In this document: positions 44,902 to 53,664 of the stretch, piece by piece | How the letters are laid out: every line of letters begins with the position of its first letter | How positions within the stretch are numbered: position 1 is the stretch's first letter | The notes under the pieces: model-generated | Told to the model about the DNA's origin: nothing | Databases searched by the model: none | Seen by the model: the letters and a program-made list of their open reading frames with translations, nothing else | Origin: Paraburkholderia sp. PGU19 | GTDB lineage: Bacteria > Pseudomonadota > Gammaproteobacteria > Burkholderiales > Burkholderiaceae | NCBI RefSeq assembly: GCF_013426915.1 | Contig: NZ_AP023180.1 | Coordinates: forward strand, 1,488,001 to 1,552,000 | Reading direction: 5' to 3' | Length of the DNA: 64,000 bases | Program-made: the position numbers and the translations under genes

Positions 44902-45927
44902 ATGATCATCGACATTCACGGTCACTACACCACTGCACCGAAAGCGCTGGAAGCCTGGCGCAACCGCCAGATCGCGGGCATCAAGAATCCGGCTGAGATG
45001 CCGCACGCGTCCGAACTGCACATTAGCGACGATGAATTGCGCGATTCCATTGAGAGCAACCAGCTTCGGCTCATGCGTGAGCGCGGCCTCGATCTGACCA
45101 TTTTCAGTCCGCGTGCGAGCTTCATGGCGCATCACATTGGGGACTTCGAAGTCTCGAGCACGTGGGCGGCCATCTGCAATGAACTGTGCTTTCGCGTGAG
45201 CGAGCTGTTCCCGGACAACTTCATTCCGGCGGCGATGCTGCCGCAAAGTCCCGGCGTCGATGTCAAGACCTGCATCCCTGAACTGGTGAAGTGCGTCGAG
45301 CAGTATGGCAATGTCGCCATCAACCTGAACCCGGACCCGTCGGGTGGTCACTGGACCAGCCCGTCACTGTCGGACCGGTACTGGTATCCCATCTACGAGA
45401 AGATGGTCGAATACGACATCCCGGCGATGATTCACGTCAGCACGAGTTGCAATGCGTGCTTTCACACTACGGGTGCGCATTATCTGAACGCGGATACGAC
45501 CGCGTTCATGCAATGCCTCACCTCAGACCTGTTCCAGGATTTCCCGACGCTGCGCTTTGTCATCCCGCACGGCGGCGGCGCCGTGCCTTATCACTGGGGG
45601 CGCTTCCGTGGGCTTGCGCAGGAGCTGAAGAAGCCGCTGCTCAAAGACCATCTGCTGAACAACGTGTTCTTCGATACCTGCGTCTATCACCAGCCGGGCA
45701 TCGATCTGCTGACGCGCGTGATCCCCGTCGAGAACATCCTCTTCGCGAGCGAGATGATCGGCGCCGTGCGAGGCTTCGACCCTGAGACGGGCTTCAATTA
45801 CGACGACACGAAGCGCTATGTCGAGGCAGCCGCCATCGACGCGGAGGACCGTTACAAGATCTACGAGGGCAACGCGCGGCGTGTCTATCCGCGTCTGGAC
45901 GCAGCCCTCAAGGCAAAGGGAGTTTGA
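44902..45927 (+). CDS. ligJ: 4-oxalomesaconate hydratase (LigJ-type amidohydrolase)
   Basis: 341-residue metal-dependent hydratase, ring-fission pathway step 2: 4-oxalomesaconate to 4-carboxy-4-hydroxy-2-oxoadipate. Amidohydrolase metal motif DIHGHYTT at the start, [20 protein letters not shown] in the middle, and [20 protein letters not shown] near 220. Same strand, 43 nt after the dioxygenase and 2 nt before the aldolase start. The gallate-pathway GalB is a different fold, so this is a LigJ-like solution. Confidence 0.9.
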   Translation: MIIDIHGHYTTAPKALEAWRNRQIAGIKNPAEMPHASELHISDDELRDSIESNQLRLMRERGLDLTIFSPRASFMAHHIGDFEVSSTWAAICNELCFRVSELFPDNFIPAAMLPQSPGVDVKTCIPELVKCVEQYGNVAINLNPDPSGGHWTSPSLSDRYWYPIYEKMVEYDIPAMIHVSTSCNACFHTTGAHYLNADTTAFMQCLTSDLFQDFPTLRFVIPHGGGAVPYHWGRFRGLAQELKKPLLKDHLLNNVFFDTCVYHQPGIDLLTRVIPVENILFASEMIGAVRGFDPETGFNYDDTKRYVEAAAIDAEDRYKIYEGNARRVYPRLDAALKAKGV

Positions 45928-45929
45928 CT

Positions 45930-46613
45930 ATGTATGAAATGGGCGTTGTCTACCGCAACATCAAACGCGCGGACAAGGAAGTCGCCAGCAAGCTTGGCGC
46001 CTTGGGTTCCGCCACCGTTCATGAGGCAATGGGCCGTACTGGCCTGCTCAAGCCGTACATGCGGCCTATCTACCCTCACGCCCAGGCGAGCGGTACAGCC
46101 GTCACGGTCCTGCTGCATCCCGGCGACAACTGGATGATGCACGTCGCCGCCGAACAGATTCAACCCGGCGACATCGTCGTTGCGGCCATCACGGCGGACT
46201 GCACCGATGGCTACTTTGGCGACCTGCTGGCGACCAGCTTCAAGGCGCGCGGCGCCACAGGTCTCATCATCGATGCCGGTGTGCGCGACGTAAGAGTTCT
46301 CGAGGAGATGGGTTTCCCCGTCTGGAGCAAGGCAATTTCTTCGAAGGGCACCATCAAGGCCACGGTGGGCTCAGTCAATATCCCGGTGGTTTGCGCTGGC
46401 GCACTCGTTTCACCTGGCGATGTGATTGTCGCGGATTTCGACGGCGTGGTCGCCGTGCCTGCTTCTGCCGCCGCCGCGGTACTCGACAAGGCGAGCGCGC
46501 GGGAAGCGCTGGAAGCGGAAAAACGCGCGAAGCTCGCGTCCGGTGTTCTTGGACTCGACATGTACAACATGCGAGAGCCGCTGAAGCAGGCGGGCCTGCG
46601 TTATATCGACTGA
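45930..46613 (+). CDS. ligK: 4-carboxy-4-hydroxy-2-oxoadipate (CHA) aldolase, LigK/GalC-type
   Basis: 227 residues, RraA/HMG-aldolase fold. Splits CHA to pyruvate and oxaloacetate. The metal/substrate motif appears as [12 protein letters not shown] and, about 20 residues on, [12 protein letters not shown] (Gly-x20-Arg-Asp). ATG 45930 has GGGAG 7 nt upstream; a TTG at 45924 overlaps the LigJ stop. Tightly coupled to the hydratase gene. Confidence 0.93.
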   Translation: MYEMGVVYRNIKRADKEVASKLGALGSATVHEAMGRTGLLKPYMRPIYPHAQASGTAVTVLLHPGDNWMMHVAAEQIQPGDIVVAAITADCTDGYFGDLLATSFKARGATGLIIDAGVRDVRVLEEMGFPVWSKAISSKGTIKATVGSVNIPVVCAGALVSPGDVIVADFDGVVAVPASAAAAVLDKASAREALEAEKRAKLASGVLGLDMYNMREPLKQAGLRYID

Positions 46614-46624
46614 TTGAGACGGGT

Positions 46625-47317
46625 ATGTCGACTGATTCATTGACCGTCATATCGTCGATGGCTACGCGTCATGTTTTGACGCAGCTCGCGCAAGCGTACG
46701 AGGCTGTGTCTGGGCAGCACGTTTCGATTGTGTCGGTTGGCGGCGTTGAAGCGGCCCGACGCATTCAGGAAGGCGAGCGTTTCGATGTTGTCGTTCTTGC
46801 GTCCGATGCGATCGATCGACTGGAGCGCAACGGTCACATCATCTCTGGAAGCCGCGTCGGTGTTGCGCGCTCGGAAGTGGCTGTCGCCATCAAGCACGGG
46901 GAGCCGCGTCCGGACGTCAGTTCTGAATCCGCAGTACGCGATGCCGTGTTGCGCGCCCGGACCATCGGGTATTCGACGGGACCTAGCGGCACGCATATCA
47001 TCAATCTGCTTCGGCGATGGGGCATTGGTGACGTCATCGCGAATCGTATTGTCGAGGCACGGCCCGGCGTGCCCGTTGGCAGTCTCGTCGCCAAAGGAAA
47101 GGTCGAACTCGGCTTCCAGCAGCTCAGCGAACTTGTCCACGAACCCGGCATCGACATAATCGGCATGCTTCCAGCAGCGATCCAGGCTGCTACGGTGTTT
47201 TCAGCGGCAATCTGCGCAACGTCGGAACGACAGGAAGCCGCCAAGGCTTTCCTGAACCATCTCGCTTCCGCGGACGGCGATCAGGTGAAAATCGCGCACG
47301 GAATGGCGCCTGTCTGA
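46625..47317 (+). CDS. ModA-like substrate-binding-fold protein without signal peptide
   Basis: 230 residues with the class II binding-protein fold of molybdate-binding ModA: LTVISSMATRHVLTQLAQAY, GERFDVVVLASDAIDRL, TIGYSTGPSGTHIINLL, KVELGFQQLSELVHEPGIDI. The N-terminus (MSTDSL) has no export signal or lipobox, and no ABC permease or ATPase is next to it, so it is probably cytosolic. It starts 12 nt after the aldolase stop, so it is part of the ring-cleavage operon. Real function unknown: ligand sensor, carrier or enzyme. Confidence 0.8.
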   Translation: MSTDSLTVISSMATRHVLTQLAQAYEAVSGQHVSIVSVGGVEAARRIQEGERFDVVVLASDAIDRLERNGHIISGSRVGVARSEVAVAIKHGEPRPDVSSESAVRDAVLRARTIGYSTGPSGTHIINLLRRWGIGDVIANRIVEARPGVPVGSLVAKGKVELGFQQLSELVHEPGIDIIGMLPAAIQAATVFSAAICATSERQEAAKAFLNHLASADGDQVKIAHGMAPV

Positions 47318-47433
47318 CTTTTGTGTCGATCCGCGAAAAGCCAGAAGATTGCCGGAGACTGCGGTGACGGCCGTGCCTTCACCGCAGTCGGTCAGGTTTC
47401 GCGTCCGAATCGCTTCAAACGAAACTAACGCAT

Positions 47434-47865
47434 TCACCCTTCGCTCGGATCATACGGCGAAGCGCAGTTCTCAAGCTTCCATTTCTTCTCGGCGTCCGTA
47501 TCAGGCCGAGGCGGTCGAATGCCGTCGATCAACCACAGTTCTCGCGGCGTTTCGCCGACGTGCAACTCGTAGTGGTAGCCCCGCTCCTGGACAAATGGCG
47601 CTATCGCTGCATTCGCCTTGCGCAGCCAGGACTCCGTCCACACGACGTCCTTGGCGATGTGTCTGGCGAACTGGTCCAGTCTGATTCTCACAAAGTCGTC
47701 TCGTGACACGCCTCCCATGTAGAAGGACTCCTTCGGCTGTTCATGAAACAGGACGCCTACGTAGAAGCGAGGAATGATGTAAATGTCGGCGATACGGTTG
47801 GCCATCTCCTGCTTGTCATCTGCCGTGTAGGCGCCGACGGGATGATAGATATTCCACAAAGGCAT
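47434..47865 (-). CDS. cis-CaaD-like tautomerase superfamily protein
   Basis: 143 residues. ATG 47865 (GGAG 6 nt upstream) places Pro directly after Met (MPLWNIYHPVGAYTADDKQE), the catalytic N-terminal Pro of the superfamily. The tandem beta-alpha-beta layout, FHEQPKESFYMGGVSRDDFV and an RIR pair resemble cis-3-chloroacrylic acid dehalogenase relatives. Likely a keto-enol tautomerase or hydratase. Convergent with the ring-cleavage operon and could serve its 4-oxalomesaconate keto/enol step. Confidence 0.82.
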   Translation of the reverse strand: MPLWNIYHPVGAYTADDKQEMANRIADIYIIPRFYVGVLFHEQPKESFYMGGVSRDDFVRIRLDQFARHIAKDVVWTESWLRKANAAIAPFVQERGYHYELHVGETPRELWLIDGIRPPRPDTDAEKKWKLENCASPYDPSEG

Positions 47866-48040
47866 TTTTGTCTCCATGCATCAATAGATGCCGCGTTCCT
47901 TATGTCAGAGCATCCGGGTCTCTTGCGAGAAAGGATGAACTTGACATGAGTGAGGCGGCGGTATGGGTAGACCAAGGATAGGCTACCGGTGAAAACCAGT
48001 GCGCTTCGCAACGCAGCGTTATCAGGGAAAGCAATCCGCT

Positions 48041-48925
48041 CTATTGGCGACGTGCAAGGCCAAGTATGCCGCGAGCCTCCTCGGGCGTTGCCACCTCTGC
48101 GCCGATGCTTTTGATGATATTCACCGCACGCTTAACCAGCGCTGCGTTGCCTGGCGCCAGTTCCCCTTTGGCAAGGTATAGATTGTCCTCGAGGCCTACG
48201 CGGACATGGCCGCCAAGAATCACACTTTGCGCCACGATCGGAAACTGGGCGCGCGAGATGCCGAACGCCGACCAATGCGCGCCCTCGGGCAGATACCGCT
48301 TCATCTGAAGCAGGCTCTCGGTATCGGCGGACGCGCCCCATGGCACGCCAAGGCACAACTGGAACAGCGGAGCCTGCAGAATGCCTTGCGTTTCGATCAG
48401 GTGGCGCGCGAGGCGCACGTGCCCGAGATCGAATACCTCGATCTCCGGCTTCACGCCTGCTTCCTCGACCAAGGTTGCCATCTTGATCAGATGGTCGGGC
48501 ACGTTCACGAATGCGCGCGTTCCGAAGTTCATCGTCGCTACGTCGAGCGTGCAGATTTCCGGACGCAATTCGAGCACATGCTGCACGCGCGCCTCAGGCG
48601 TCATCATCGTACTCAGCTCACTGCCCCGGTTCGGGTCTTCGTCGCTGGGAACGAAACGTGCACCCGGGCCCGTCGTCAGGTTGATCAATATCGGGCACCC
48701 GCTATCGCGGATACGCGAAACGACTTCTCCGTAGAGCGACAGATCTGTGCTCGGAGCGCCAGTCCTGGGGTCACGAACGTGAATGTGAGCGATGCTCGCA
48801 CCGGCTTCACATGCAGCAATGGCTTCATCGGCAATTTGCTTGGGCGTAACGGGCACGGCAGGGTTCAGCCGCGGCGTATCGTCGCTTCCAGTGAGTGCGC
48901 AACTGATAATCGTCTTGCTTGTCAT
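48041..48925 (-). CDS. Beta-keto acid cleavage enzyme (BKACE, DUF849)
   Basis: 294-residue Zn-dependent TIM-barrel enzyme that condenses a beta-keto acid with acetyl-CoA to give acetoacetate and a CoA ester. Zn/substrate motif ASIAHIHVRDPRTGAPS near residue 43, ISCALTGSDDTPRLNPAVPV at the start, and CLGVPWGASADTESLL near 192. Substrate type cannot be told. No ribosome site evident at ATG 48925. Probably functions with the neighbouring aldehyde dehydrogenase and CoA genes. Confidence 0.9.
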   Translation of the reverse strand: MTSKTIISCALTGSDDTPRLNPAVPVTPKQIADEAIAACEAGASIAHIHVRDPRTGAPSTDLSLYGEVVSRIRDSGCPILINLTTGPGARFVPSDEDPNRGSELSTMMTPEARVQHVLELRPEICTLDVATMNFGTRAFVNVPDHLIKMATLVEEAGVKPEIEVFDLGHVRLARHLIETQGILQAPLFQLCLGVPWGASADTESLLQMKRYLPEGAHWSAFGISRAQFPIVAQSVILGGHVRVGLEDNLYLAKGELAPGNAALVKRAVNIIKSIGAEVATPEEARGILGLARRQ

Positions 48926-48989
48926 AGTGTTCGTTCAAAGGGAATGTGAATGAAGCGCCACAATCGGGCGCTTTGCCATGGGCGCAGCG

Positions 48990-50396
48990 TCAGGCTGCTC
49001 GCGCGGGGCCGAACGGTGCCACCCCGACGGGCGCAACCTTGATCAGCTTCTTGTTGACGAACTCGTCGAAGCCAAGCTGAGAAAGCTCTCGGCCAAAACC
49101 CGAACGCTTGACGCCACCGAACGGCAATTCCGCCGACGTGCCGAAAGGCTGATTCACGAACACCATGCCGCTGTCGATCTGCGCGGCGACCCGCTCGCCG
49201 CGTTCGGTATCCGCGGTGAACACCGACGCGCCAAGACCGAACGGCGTGCCATTGGCGAGCGCAATCGCGGCGGCTTCGTCCTGGACGACGTGGAAAGCGG
49301 CGACCGGGCCGAACAGTTCTTCGGCGAAGACGGGATTTTGCGGCGTGATGTCGGTGAGAATAGTCGGTTGCATGTAGAAGCCCGGGCGCTCGACGCGCTT
49401 GCCGCCACACACGATGCGCGCACCGTGCGAAGTCGCGCGCTCGATCTGCTCGAGCAGCAGGTTGAGTGCGCGCTCGGACGACACGGGGGCGACGGCGGTC
49501 GCTGGATCGGTGGGATCGCCGGTCTCTAGCGCGGCCATACGCGTTGCGAAACCATCGAGGAATGCTTCGCCACGTGCCTTGCCGACCACGATGATGCGTT
49601 TGGAACTGACGCATAGCTGGCCTGAATTGAACATGCGACCCGCGACGGCGCTTTGGATGGCCCAGTCGAGTGGCGCATCCTCCAGCACGATGAACGGATC
49701 GCTGCCGCCCAGTTCGAGCACGACTTTCTTCAGATTGCGGCCGGCACGCTCGGCAACTGCGGCACCGGCGCGCTCGCTGCCCGTCAGCGTCACACCCTGG
49801 ACACGCGGGTCGTCGATGACGCGCCCGGCCTGTTCGATCGAGATGAACAGATTCGTATAGACGCCATCGGGTGCACCCGCTTCCTCGAACAGCCGCGCGA
49901 AGGCCAACGCCGATTGCGGCACGTTTTCGGCGTGCTTGAGCAGCAGGACGTTGCCCACCATCAGTTGCGGGCCAGCCACGCGCGCAATCTGGTAGTACGG
50001 CAAATTCCACGGCTCGATGCCGAGCAGCACGCCGACGGGCTCGATGTGCACTGCAGCGCCAGGCGCTTCTGCAAGCGGACGGGGCTGCAGCCAGGCGTGC
50101 GCGTGCTTCGCGTAGTAGTCGAGGATGCTGGCCGCCGATTCCACTTCCCTTAGCGCTTCCCCGCTGCGCTTGCCCATCTCCAGCGTCAGATAACCAGCGT
50201 ATTCGACCGCCTTTTCCCGCAGCAGCGCCGCCGCGCGCGACACGATGCGTGCCCGATTGCTGACGGGACGGCGGCGCCAGTCGGTTTCAAAAGCGCGATG
50301 CGCCGCGGCAAGCTTCGTTTCGAGCAACGCGTCGGATATATCGTCGTAGGTGGCGAGTAGTTCGCCGGTGGCAGGATTGATGGTGGTGTACGGCAT
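48990..50396 (-). CDS. NAD(P)-dependent aldehyde dehydrogenase, succinate-semialdehyde type
   Basis: 468 residues. Glu in VVLELGGSDPFIV and nucleophile Cys in NSGQLCVSSKRIIV are both present; EPWNLPYYQIAR and FGPVAAFHVV motifs place it in the succinate-semialdehyde/aldehyde group. GGAG precedes ATG 50396. A TGTTAACGGTGTTA-type site lies 50 nt upstream. Same strand as the BKACE gene 64 nt further on, probably an operon. Confidence 0.92.
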   Translation of the reverse strand: MPYTTINPATGELLATYDDISDALLETKLAAAHRAFETDWRRRPVSNRARIVSRAAALLREKAVEYAGYLTLEMGKRSGEALREVESAASILDYYAKHAHAWLQPRPLAEAPGAAVHIEPVGVLLGIEPWNLPYYQIARVAGPQLMVGNVLLLKHAENVPQSALAFARLFEEAGAPDGVYTNLFISIEQAGRVIDDPRVQGVTLTGSERAGAAVAERAGRNLKKVVLELGGSDPFIVLEDAPLDWAIQSAVAGRMFNSGQLCVSSKRIIVVGKARGEAFLDGFATRMAALETGDPTDPATAVAPVSSERALNLLLEQIERATSHGARIVCGGKRVERPGFYMQPTILTDITPQNPVFAEELFGPVAAFHVVQDEAAAIALANGTPFGLGASVFTADTERGERVAAQIDSGMVFVNQPFGTSAELPFGGVKRSGFGRELSQLGFDEFVNKKLIKVAPVGVAPFGPARAA

Positions 50397-50445
50397 GAAG
50401 TTCTCCGTGAAAAGGATGGCATCGAGTCATCGCATGACTTTATGC

Positions 50446-50523
50446 TAACACCGTTAACACCAACTTTGCATACGCTTTTGAGGCCAGGAATAACCCTCAT
50501 GGAACTTTATGTTAACGGTGTTA
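50446..50523. promoter_or_regulatory. Pair of inverted 14-bp operator sites
   Basis: TAACACCGTTAACA (50446-50459) is the exact reverse complement of TGTTAACGGTGTTA (50510-50523). The two lie between the divergent aldehyde dehydrogenase and DUF1330 genes, each with a TAAC-N3-GTTA core. This looks like a shared operator for a dimeric repressor, plausibly one of the two TetR proteins at 55-56 kb. Confidence 0.65.
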
Positions 50524-50558
50524 CTATGCTTGGACATTCTTTCAACTGAGGAAGCGAA

Positions 50559-50855
50559 ATGGCAAAGGGATATTGGGTGGCGGCGTATCGGGCAGTCCAT
50601 GACGCAAGCAAGCTCGCGGCATACGGCGTCCTCGCGACAGAGGTGGTGAAAGCGGCGGGCGGCAAGTTTCTGGTGCGAGGCGGAGAGGTCGTTGCGTTTC
50701 AAGCGGGTCTGAAGGAACGGACGGTTGTGGTCGAATTCCCGAGCTTCGAACAGGCCCTTGCCACGTTTCAGAGTCAGCCTTATCAGGAAGCGTTGACCGT
50801 ACTGGGGGACGGAGCCGAAAGGGACGCGCGCGTCGTCGAGGGCGTCGACTACTGA
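50559..50855 (+). CDS. DUF1330 protein (dimeric alpha/beta-barrel)
   Basis: 98 residues. WVAAYRAVHDASKLAAYGVL, GGEVVAFQAGLKERTVVVEF and YQEALTVLGDGAERDARVVE match the DUF1330 ferredoxin-like fold, a family related to small monooxygenases with no assigned reaction. Good site GAGGAA before ATG 50559. Divergent from the aldehyde dehydrogenase and sharing its operators. Confidence 0.9.
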   Translation: MAKGYWVAAYRAVHDASKLAAYGVLATEVVKAAGGKFLVRGGEVVAFQAGLKERTVVVEFPSFEQALATFQSQPYQEALTVLGDGAERDARVVEGVDY

Positions 50856-50957
50856 CGCTCATTGAAGGGTATCGAGGCCGCCCGCACGGTATACAAGCGC
50901 GGGCGCTGTTCACTTTGGAGCAGCCACGATATGACTGTCGACTAATGCGACGCCGGC

Positions 50958-51278
50958 ATGAAGTTCAATCCCAATACGCGGATTTCCCTGCTGCACTGTT
51001 CCAATCGAGGAGTTCCGGAGAAAGTTTTGGCTGATGGACAAATGTCGTTACGCGCCCTGGTCGAGCATTGGCTTGCACCCGGTAGGACGCATCGGGTCAG
51101 AGTCGTCGAGTTTCGAAATAGCAGACTCAGGCAGCAGTGTTATGTACGTGTCGAGGTGTCGAAGACAGACGAGCGCATGGCGATGTTTTTCTTCCGGCAC
51201 CAGGATGGTATATGGCGCGTTTTTCCCCCTGCTCGAGTCCGGCCTGTGATGGGCTGCAGCCGTAGTTTTATGTCTTGA
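50958..51278 (+). CDS. Small hypothetical protein
   Basis: 106 residues. The core MSLRALVEHWLAPGRTHRVR through YVRVEVSKTDERMAMFFF is protein-like and basic. The start may be the inner ATG (MSLRAL) rather than 50958. No family recognised. Possibly nucleic-acid or stress related, but there is no direct evidence. Confidence 0.5.
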   Translation: MKFNPNTRISLLHCSNRGVPEKVLADGQMSLRALVEHWLAPGRTHRVRVVEFRNSRLRQQCYVRVEVSKTDERMAMFFFRHQDGIWRVFPPARVRPVMGCSRSFMS

Positions 51279-51425
51279 ATGGCAAACGTTCGCCGAGTAA
51301 TACATGATGTCTGGCATTTAGTTCGGCATGCTATTTAAACAAACCTTTTCACGCGTTACCTATCGAGCGGATCCGAGTGCGTAGTTGCCAGGGAAAACGC
51401 GACTATCCACACTTCACCCTAATGT

Positions 51426-51441
51426 TATGTTTGTTAACATA
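51426..51441. promoter_or_regulatory. Palindrome upstream of the enoyl-CoA hydratase operon
   Basis: TATGTT-N4-AACATA, a perfect 6-bp inverted repeat 39-54 nt before the start. It contains TGTTAACA, shared with the sites at 50446-50523, suggesting the same regulator. Confidence 0.55.
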
Positions 51442-51479
51442 TAAATCAGAAACACCTGAAACAGACAAATGGAGCACCG

Positions 51480-52256
51480 ATGGACGAAGCAATTGTTCTG
51501 ACAGAACTCAAAGGTCACGTGACGGTTCTTACGATGAACCGCCGCCCACACAACCTGATGGGCCCGACGCTGTATCGCGCGCTACTCGATGAGTTCGACG
51601 CGGCGGTGAAACGCGGCTCGCGCGCGATCCTGCTGCGCAGCGGTCTGCGGCACTTCTCGGCGGGCGCCGAAGTGTCCCTCTTCCCGGATCGCATTGCCAG
51701 GCAAGGCCAGGCGCTCATGGATCCGCTCGAGGTGCTGCGCGGCTTCGAAACACTGCCGATCCCGATCGTTGTCGCGGTGAACGGTACATGCCTTGGCGGT
51801 GGCTTCGAAGTGGCGCTCGCCTGCGATTACAGCGTGGTCGCCGAGTCGGCCAGGATCGGATCAGTCGAGGTCGCGCTTGGCCTGCATCCACTGCTCGGCG
51901 GCATCCAGCGTCAGGTGATGCGTGCCGGCCCGGCGCGTGCAAAAGAACTCGCGATGCTCGGCCGCCGTTACGACGCGGCGACGCTCGAACGCTGGGGCTT
52001 GATCAATCTCGTCGTGCCCGATGACAAGCTCGATGAAGTCGCGCTGTCCGTCGCGCAGGAACTGGCGGCCGGCCCGACCATCGCGCATGCCGCGACCAAG
52101 CAGCTTGTGCGGGTCGCGGTCAACGAGGGTGTCGCTGCCGCCGACGAAGCCATGTTCGAACTGCAAAAGCCAGTCTGGGCGTCGCACGATCTCAAGCGTG
52201 GACTGGAGGCCTTCGATACGGCCGGCCCCGGCACCGCCATTTTCGAGGGAAATTGA
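51480..52256 (+). CDS. Enoyl-CoA hydratase/isomerase family protein
   Basis: 258-residue crotonase-fold enzyme. The first oxyanion-hole segment is RHFSAGAEVSLFPDR, the second NGTCLGGGFEVALACDYSVV, and the acid region IGSVEVALGLHPLLGGIQR with a conserved-position Glu. GGAG lies 5 nt before ATG 51480. One base separates its stop from the CoA-transferase start, so they are one transcript. The CoA substrate is unknown. Confidence 0.92.
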   Translation: MDEAIVLTELKGHVTVLTMNRRPHNLMGPTLYRALLDEFDAAVKRGSRAILLRSGLRHFSAGAEVSLFPDRIARQGQALMDPLEVLRGFETLPIPIVVAVNGTCLGGGFEVALACDYSVVAESARIGSVEVALGLHPLLGGIQRQVMRAGPARAKELAMLGRRYDAATLERWGLINLVVPDDKLDEVALSVAQELAAGPTIAHAATKQLVRVAVNEGVAAADEAMFELQKPVWASHDLKRGLEAFDTAGPGTAIFEGN

Positions 52257-52257
52257 C

Positions 52258-53523
52258 ATGGCCGGACCACTCGAAGGACTCAAGGTCGTCGACTTTTCGC
52301 GGGTGCTGGCAGGCCCGCTGTGCGCCCGCACACTGGCCGATCTCGGTGCCGATGTGATCAAGATCGAGCCGCCGCGGCCCGATGTGTCGCGTGTTGCGTT
52401 CCCGAATCGCGACGGCATGTCGGGCTACTACGCGCAGCAGAATAGCGGCAAGCGCAACGTCAGTATCGATCTGAACGCACCGCACGCGCGCGAGCTCGTG
52501 CTACGACTGTGCGACGAGGCGGACATCATCGTCGAGAATTTTCGGGCCGGCACGCTCAAGGGCTTCGGACTCGACTATGACACGCTCGCGAGGCGCAATC
52601 CGAAGGTCGTCTACGTGTCGATCACCGGCTACGGCCAGCGCGGCCCCTGGGCGTCGCGCATGGCCTACGCGCCGACCGTGCAGGCCGAAACGGGCTTTAC
52701 GCACAACACGCTGCGCCACTTCGACAGCGCGGGCGACGGGCGCAAGTGGACCGATCCGCTGTCGCACGCGGACGTGTATGCGGGCCTGCAGGCGACCATC
52801 GCCGTGCTTGCAGCGGTGCGCAAGCGTGAAGTAACAGGACGCGGCCAATACATCGACGTCGCGATGGCCGCCGTGATGCTGTCGATCAACGAACGCGCTC
52901 ACCTCGATCTCGCCGGTGTCGACACAGGCGCCGAGCCGGGCATCCTCGGCGCCTCAGACGGCCCGCATTTCGTTGGCCCCGGCGGCGAAGAGTTCGTGGC
53001 GGCACAAAGCATCGTCGGCAGCAACACGTTTCCGAATTACTTGCGCGCCATGCGCCGTATGGACCTTGTGCGGGATCCGCGCTTCAGCACCGCTGAGCGC
53101 CGCCTGCAGAACTACAAGGCACTGCATGCAGTGATCCAGACGTGGATGCTGTCATTCCGCGATCTCAGGACGCTCGATGCGCAGCTGGACGAGGCCAAGA
53201 TCGCGATAGGCCAGATCCGCACGCTGAAGGAACTGGCCGAGACCGATTGGGCGAAACAGTGGGGAGCCGTGCACGAGATTCCGGACCGCCGCGGCGGCTC
53301 GTATCTCATCCACGGCTATCCATGGCGCTTCTCCGATGACGAGCTTGGAATGCGCAGCGCGCCCGCGTTTCGCGGCGAGCACAACGAACAGGTGTTCCGC
53401 GAAGCGGGCCTGGCGGATGTCGACATCCGCAATGCGGTCGACACCGGCATTCTGGTCGGCGGGCCGCCACCGTCCGCGAAGCAGATAGACGCGCCTGTTC
53501 TTGCGGAAGCGCAGTCCAGCTAA
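52258..53523 (+). CDS. CaiB/BaiF-type CoA-transferase (class III)
   Basis: 421 residues. N-terminal DFSRVLAGPLCARTLADLGADVIKIE, then NSGKRNVSIDLN and the catalytic Asp region DPLSHADVYAGLQATIAVL near residue 165, all typical of formyl-CoA-transferase-like enzymes that move CoA between carboxylic acids. Together with the hydratase it would activate and process an acid. ATG 52258 is right after the hydratase stop. Confidence 0.93.
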   Translation: MAGPLEGLKVVDFSRVLAGPLCARTLADLGADVIKIEPPRPDVSRVAFPNRDGMSGYYAQQNSGKRNVSIDLNAPHARELVLRLCDEADIIVENFRAGTLKGFGLDYDTLARRNPKVVYVSITGYGQRGPWASRMAYAPTVQAETGFTHNTLRHFDSAGDGRKWTDPLSHADVYAGLQATIAVLAAVRKREVTGRGQYIDVAMAAVMLSINERAHLDLAGVDTGAEPGILGASDGPHFVGPGGEEFVAAQSIVGSNTFPNYLRAMRRMDLVRDPRFSTAERRLQNYKALHAVIQTWMLSFRDLRTLDAQLDEAKIAIGQIRTLKELAETDWAKQWGAVHEIPDRRGGSYLIHGYPWRFSDDELGMRSAPAFRGEHNEQVFREAGLADVDIRNAVDTGILVGGPPPSAKQIDAPVLAEAQSS

Positions 53524-53664
53524 ACGCAACCACATATCGCGGCGCGCCGGCAGCGCTGTAACCCGCGCGCCTTCTCCCGTCGATGCGGGCGCGCGGGTGA
53601 CGGCCTTTGATAGCCGCAGTCCGCCCTGTATTTCCCGTATCAACACAACACGTCGGAGGACCGA

